Origin: Pseudeuparius sepicola
Lineage: Eukaryota > Arthropoda > Insecta > Coleoptera > Anthribidae
Assembly (NCBI GenBank): GCA_963920635.1
Contig: OY987303.1
Coordinates: 18,144,175 to 18,208,174, forward strand
Length of the DNA: 64,000 nucleotides
Direction: 5' to 3'
Notes under the pieces: model-generated
Told to the model about the DNA's origin: nothing
Databases searched by the model: none
What the model saw: the letters and a program-made list of their open reading frames with translations, nothing else
Made by a program: the position numbers and the translations under genes
Shown: positions 58,587 to 64,000 of the stretch, piece by piece
Numbering within the stretch: position 1 is the first letter of the stretch
How the letters are laid out: the number at the start of each line of letters is the position of its first letter

Positions 58587-59296
58587 CAGGGTGAGTCACA
58601 TCTAAAGGCAGAGCCGAAAACACAAGGTAGAACTCGCTAAAATAAGCACATATGCTTAATAAACATTAGCCCAAAAAAGTTTGGTTCTCCATATACAGCG
58701 TGTTGAAAATTTTCCAAAAATAACATATTTTTTTAATTTCTTTCGATCCCATTTAGGAATTCCAACCAAATTTGGTACACATTATATACTGGATGGTTGC
58801 CATTTTGTGGAATAATTTGACCCCGTTCCGATCACCAGCGGCGTAGGTACAAATAGTTACTGGAAATAATTGTAGAAAAAAAGTAGTACGGCCCTGTGCA
58901 AAACCAAAAATTGTGCCTTTTTTGGATAGCCCATTTAATTTGAAACAAAAAGTGCCTCTTGGTATTTTTTTTATTTCTGGTACAGTTTCTTCGTAATTTC
59001 GGATTTTTTAAACTAGTGTCAAGGTGATTATGCTGGCATTTAAAATAAAATTATTTGTATCTACGCCGCTGCTCATCTGAACAGGGCCAAATTATTGCAC
59101 AAAATGACAACCCATAATATGTATAAAATAATTCCTAAACAGGCTAGAAAAAAATTAAAAAATATTTGGACAAGTTTCAACACTCTGTATATGGAGAACC
59201 AAGCGTTTTTGAGCTAATGCTTATTAAGCATATGTGCTTATTTTAGCGAATTCTACCTTGTGTTTTCGGCTCTGCCTTTAGATGTGACTCACCCTG
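58587..59296. mobile_element. CAGGGTGAGTCACATC foldback element
   Basis: Tips read TA-cagggtgagtcacatctaaa and its complement. The arms include gcagagccgaaaacacaagg and its complement and run about 200 bp or more. No ORF is visible. Confidence 0.93.
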
Positions 59297-59705
59297 TATA
59301 TGTAGATGGTTGAATTAATAAATACCTAATGATACCTAGGTGTTCTTGTGAAATACCTATACAGGGCGTTTCTTAAAAGCGGGGAAAGCCAAACATACGT
59401 TTTTTATGGAAGCATTCCATGTGTTTTTAGTTTTTTGAAATCTACTTGTCATTACGGTTAAAACGATATAAAACTTTATACCATTATCTTTTACCTACCG
59501 TTTTTGAAATACATATTTAATTTTAAAATTTTATACTAAATCTATATATAACTTGGATTAAATTTGTGGATCGCGTGATAGACAGAAAATGGATGCAATA
59601 ACTCCAACTAAATTCCACATTAGTTATAAAAAGGTGAACTTCAATGCCTTGGAACACAAATAACTATTATGTTTGACTTTCAGTCGCAATACTCTCACAA
59701 GTTTG

Positions 59706-59848
59706 ACCGAAATCCCTGGCAGACTTGCGGAAATCTCAAGAAATCCTTTCGAAATCTTCAGAAATCGCGGCAATCTTTCAAAAATCGCTCCGCAATCGGT
59801 GGAAATCACGGCGGTCGTTTGGCAGTCTTCAGAAATCCCTGGAAATCC
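59706..59848. repeat. Degenerate GAAATC minisatellite
   Basis: Units of the type (g)gaaatcnn recur about every 12 bp (ctggcagacttgcggaaatc, caagaaatcc, cgaaatcttcagaaatcgcg and so on). The array ends at the MITE insertion at 59857. Overlapping ORFs on both strands are products of the repeat. Confidence 0.75.
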
Positions 59849-59856
59849 TGTAGATG

Positions 59857-60192
59857 CACGATACACAGAAAACGGTATGTCCGCGCGCAGGAGCTGTGAC
59901 GTCAACGGTGACGCTTATTCGACAAAATCATGGCTTACTTTTATTTTTAAACGGAAATTTTACTCGTTTTATAGTGAGCCAGGCAACCACATATACACCA
60001 AAGTGTCTCAAGGTGCCTACATTCTATCTTTGGATATAACTTGACTCGAAATTGATAACTGACGTATGTCAGTGAGACTTATTTCAGGACTATTTTTTAT
60101 AAGTTGGCCGCGTTTTTGTCGAAGTGACGTAGATGCGCAGAAGAGTTTAATTTTCGTTCTCCTAGCTGGCATACCGTTATCTGTGTATCGTG
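59857..60192 (+). mobile_element. 336-bp MITE (CACGATACACAGA tips), 8-bp TSD, copy 1
   Basis: Tips CACGATACACAGAAAACGGT and their complement (ACCGTTATCTGTGTATCGTG with one change) bound the element. The target duplication TGTAGATG is exact at 59849-59856 and 60193-60200. An 8-bp TSD with a CA...TG tip fits hAT or P type. Copy 2, in the opposite orientation, is at 61665-62008. Confidence 0.95.
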
Positions 60193-60200
60193 TGTAGATG

Positions 60201-60661
60201 TTGTTGTTGACATAATTTCCTCCCAAGCCCCGCCCCCTCCTTTCTCGGCCAATCGCGACTCGCGAAGAGCTCTGACGTCAGCCCATGGTGCCATATTCCG
60301 AATTCGGAAAAAAAAGCCGCCAGCAGAAGGATTCGATCGAGGATCGCTTGCTGTGAGTTAGTGTCTCTGTCTCTGTTTTTCTATGTAAAAAACAAAGAGG
60401 AATATATCAATTCACTTACAAGCGATTGCTTTCCTTGATAAAACGCAAGCAATGTTTCTCAGACTGCGTTAATGTACAGGTTGTATCAAAAAATTGATAT
60501 ACATGGTAGATGAAAACCAAAACAACAAAAAGAATAAAAATATATTTTCGGAAGTAATTAAAACCCCTACCAATGCTTATGAGCCTCGTCGGCTTGCACG
60601 TCAAGGCTGGTGCGCAGTTGCCAGTTGCACTTCACACACAAGTTTATTCCGAATTTCTAAA
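60201..60661 (+). promoter_or_regulatory. CpG-rich, promoter-like patch and possible noncoding exon end
   Basis: 60210-60345 holds a GC box (ccccgcccc), ggccaat, and TGACGTCA within 60 bp. At 60660 aaaag|gtgagt is a strong donor context, so a noncoding first exon could end there. Alternative: another TE fragment. No ORF is supported. Confidence 0.35.
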
Positions 60662-61079
60662 AGGTGAGTGAATTATCATCGGGATTATCTCGATATTAGG
60701 TATTATTTTTCATAATAATTGTCTAATGGATAGGTATCTCAAGGGATATATCATTTATTTGCTCTATTTAAGATTTTATATAAAATTGACTGCAGCATTG
60801 TCAAAAACTTAAAAGAATAGGAATTTGCGATAATACCTACTTCACTTTGCGCGAATTAAATGAAACATTCCAAACAACTGTGTTTTAAGAATTGACAGGC
60901 TGTAAAAAGTACTGTTATGATTTCTTAAATGAGACCAGAGCATAAATAAGGGAGGTTTAATTTACTTTTGTATTTACTTTATGTTTTTCTTTGTATAAAT
61001 GTTGGTCAATGGCAAGGAGTGTAGTCTTACTTGAATTGAGCTTAACATTATACAAGAAAGGATAACTGAATATGAGGAT

Positions 61080-61545
61080 TTTGTAGCTGTATATGCACGA
61101 ACACTGTGCCGTCAGCAGTGTGCCTCGGTGCGCCTCGACTTGAGCGTGAACGAGGTGTTCGGCGTGAGCCTGACAGTGTGACGTTGTAGCGGAGGGGAGG
61201 GGATGGCTGCAGGCCTTCTATTTTCCATGTGCCTCGCTTCAACCCTTAGCTTGGCAAACTTACAGTCGTTTCCAAAAACGACTTCGAAACAAGGAGATAA
61301 GGGAAACTTTCTCGTTTGTGGGATTCCGAAGTCAAAAGACTGGGACGAACGGCGGCAGTAATGTAACCCTCGAAAAAAGCGTATAGCCGGCCCGCGGGCC
61401 TGTCCGTCACTTTGTTATTGTCTGGTGGCCGTTTTCATTTCCTTTCTCCCATGACGCCCAAAGTTTTCTGGTCATGAGGGGACACGGACGTCCTCTGTTC
61501 GCTGCGAATTGCGAGGAAACGTTGTGCTGCACGTCAGAGTTATTA
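61080..61545. other. GC-rich patch in intron 4
   Basis: CpG-rich, low-copy sequence between the two MITEs. None of the frames gives Ig2 or membrane-anchor features. It may be regulatory, or belong to another transcript. Confidence 0.4.
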
Positions 61546-61664
61546 CGTTATTTCTGTTTTCTGTCTGGAGTGTTATTTCCCTTAAAAACACAAAGACGTA
61601 GGTATAAACTTATTTTATAATATTTGTATTGCAATTTCGTCAGTGTCTCACTTCTATACTAATA

Positions 61665-62008
61665 CACGATACACAGATAACGGTATGCCAGCTAGGAGAA
61701 CGAAAATTAAACTCTTCTGCGGATCTACGTCACTTAGACAAAAGCGCGGCCAACTTATAAAAAATAGTCCTGAAATTAGTCTCACTGACATACGTCAGTT
61801 ATCAATTTCGCGTCAAGTTAAATCCAAAGATAGAATGTAGGCACCTTGAGACACTTTGGTGTATATGTGGTTGCCTAGTTCACTATAAACGAGTCAAATT
61901 TCCGTTTAAAAATAAAAGTAAGCCATGATTTTGTCGCATATAAGCGTCACCGTTGACCGTTGACGTCACAGTACCTGCGCGCGGACATACCGTTTTCTGT
62001 GTATCGTG
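61665..62008 (-). mobile_element. 344-bp MITE (CACGATACACAGA tips), 8-bp TSD, copy 2
   Basis: This copy is in the opposite orientation to that at 59857 and nearly identical along its length. The target duplication TACTAATA is exact at 61657-61664 and 62009-62016, which proves an independent insertion. Confidence 0.95.
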
Positions 62009-62272
62009 TACTAATATGCCAAATTGGAACAGATATGTACAAGGCGTCCACGCAAAGTCTCCCCCTACCCCTAACTTATGTTAATTTTTGTGACAGAAAA
62101 AAAAAGGTTTAGATAAAAGTTGTGGGGAATTTTATGCGGTTTTCTGGGATCGTAAGAAAAATTTTGCAGGGTGTTTCGTAAATAAGTTTCAAACCAAACT
62201 TAATTTTTAAAATGGAATACCCTATATGTATACATATATGTTTCCTTTTTTGAAATCTGCTCGATGTAAAAC

Positions 62273-62912
62273 TTTGTATAGTATTTCCAAAGTCACTTGA
62301 AACAGCATAAAAAACTCTAATTGGCGTCACAAAAAGAATATAGGACATAAACGTCACGCAGTTTTCAAAAATATACATATTCTACAAGCAACATAATATT
62401 TTACTTTTAAGGTTTTTTAAGGTTGTTGTCGAACACAACGTAAAGGTTATTGCACCATATAATATTGTCAAAAGGTCTCTAAAAAGTCATATCGATTATA
62501 ACTATTTACGCAAGGATATATCTTAAGAACTGTGAAATTATGGCACGCCTATCCACCGCATTTCGCTGCACAAGTGGCCAGCCGTCGAACAGTGTAACCC
62601 ATGCAAGTATGCAAGTATTTGTGATATTATATTAGGCGAGTATGCAGTCACTTGTTTTTACTACAATATCTATCTTCTCTGTCTCCTTCATCTCTTTTTA
62701 CCACTAATACCAGGTTCGGCTAAATATGGTTAAAAAAGTGTTTTGTCTCGTATTTTATTTCCAAGGAGCCTGTTCTCGAGCTACAATGGTAAAACTAATA
62801 TAAATGAATTCACTTGGAACACAGTGATATACGGGGCGCGATCTATTTCATAGCATTTTCCACGCTCTGCTACTGGTAAAAATACCAAGTGCGAAGTAAC
62901 TTCATTTATACC
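62273..62912. repeat. Dispersed segment, copy 2
   Basis: Direct duplicate of 50398-51525 without the 50682-51154 insertion. It ends with a further deleted copy of the ATAAATGAACTCACTTGGAA element (62788-62912). Confidence 0.9.
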
Positions 62913-63277
62913 ATACTACTTATGGTTATCTTTTTTCCGTTTCTGAAATATTTCGTACAAACTGATAAATATAGACGATCAATGCAATAACAAAAAATAT
63001 TTGCTTTAACCAAAAAAATAACAACAAAAACCGTACCTAAATGTTTAGGCGCTTTTACGAATATCAGTAAAATCTGAAAGAGCTGCTAAACATTTTGGGA
63101 TTTTGTTATGTTATTCTCTTGGGTAAAACAAATATTTTTGTTCATTGGCCTTTATCACGAAATCCACAAATTCAAGTTAAATAAATTTAGTATATAGTAT
63201 CAAAAAAAGATAATAATACAAAGTTTTATATAATTATGATTGCCTTGACAATCATATTTCAAAAATGCAAATATATA

Positions 63278-64000
63278 CAGGGTGTCCAACTTTAAAACTG
63301 TACAAATCCGTAACATCTTCATTTTTGGAGATAATCGCCTAAACTTTCTTTTGTTTGAAAGGCCTTCAAAAGCCGGTTCTTTTGACCTTCCTGCCATTTT
63401 CAAAATGCTAATCCAAATTTGATATGGACTTACTGACTGGCAGGCTTCTGTATTTTTTAGATTTAGTTCGTCTATAGTAGTGTGTGGAGCGGTTTTGATA
63501 TACTCGATTTTTGACCCGTATAAAGTTCCAAAAATTTAGTAATTTGAGATTGTACATAGATACGAACAGTCTGTATATTTTGTATTGGACCTTGGCACAC
63601 CAACAACTTGAGTGGTCCTATTGACCATTCAACTGTTTTGATTGGATTCCATGGCACACTTGCACTTGACTCGGCAGATGCCTTTCAAATTCCTATTTTG
63701 CTCAATTCTGATACCCTGCAGAATGGAACTCCCTATATATTTTTTGTTCAAATTTGGTATATGGGAATTTTAGGGTGTTCTGATTAACGCTGGGTGGTCA
63801 GATTTTAAATAAAAAAATTGCTAAATGATTTTCGTGAAAATCGGGTGTATAAAAAGTCGCAGCCGGCCCTGGATTTATATTTTGAAAATAGCAGGAAGGT
63901 CAAAAGAAGCGGTTTTTGAAGGCCTTTCAAACAAAAAAAGTTAGGCGATTATCTCAAAAAATTAAGATTTTACGGATTTGTACAATTTTAAAGTTGGACA
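63278..64000. mobile_element. CAGGGTGTCCAACTTT foldback element cut by window end
   Basis: Left tip is TA-cagggtgtccaactttaaaa. The last bases of the window (tacaattttaaagttggaca) are its reverse complement, so only about 5-7 bases of the right tip are missing. The centre matches the centre of 53226-54417. Confidence 0.92.

Noticed and set aside
59624..59905. 93-codon ORF with internal repeats on the - strand
   Set aside because: It is the translation of the GAAATC minisatellite plus the MITE end; both strands are open for the same reason.
61080..61160. Open GC-rich frame considered as an Ig2 or stalk exon
   Set aside because: It lacks the family pattern and a convincing acceptor in phase.

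Overview
This is animal DNA with spliced genes. It is very probably from an insect: it carries part of a Beaten-path (Beat) family immunoglobulin gene, it is AT-rich, and it is packed with insect-type DNA transposons and a Penelope-like retroelement. The sequence alone does not fix the order; a beetle or a hemipteran with a large, repeat-rich genome would fit.

The only host gene I can support lies on the + strand. Four coding exons (13280-13334, 36622-36763, 36818-37023, 51725-51858) join with matching phases into the first 179 residues of a Beat-like protein: signal peptide, complete first Ig domain and the first part of a second Ig domain. The introns are about 23.3 kb, 54 bp and 14.7 kb, and a fourth runs beyond the window end (more than 12.1 kb). 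Nearly everything else is intron or 5' flank of this gene.

Layout: 1-13.2 kb is upstream sequence with a tRNA-like SINE head and several long inverted-repeat elements. 13.2-13.33 kb is the signal-peptide exon. 13.3-36.6 kb is intron 1, holding a Tigger-like transposase remnant, hAT elements with exact 8-bp target duplications, a (CCGGTT)-rich element, and a decayed tandem array of a roughly 560-bp repeat (23.5-32.6 kb) interrupted by a Penelope-like element, two hAT elements and a 0.5-kb TIR element. It ends with a 122-bp tandem array and a near-perfect hairpin that stops 16 nt before the Ig exon. 36.6-37.0 kb holds the Ig1 exons. 37.0-51.7 kb is intron 3, with two THAP-domain fragments, a foldback carrying a DUF4817-like fragment on both strands, and a further hAT element with nested insertions. 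After the Ig2 exon, 51.9-64.0 kb is intron 4, with a MITE pair, a segment duplicated from intron 3 and three GC-rich patches.

The commonest repeat class has tips reading TA-CAGGGTGT...ACACCCTG-TA, with arms from tens to hundreds of bases. About ten clear copies are present and one is cut by the window end. I see no CRISPR array, operon, rRNA or intact transposase. I also see no clear undescribed enzymatic system; the most unusual features are the hairpin abutting a splice acceptor, the layered nested insertions, and a compact set of TIR families with readable target duplications.
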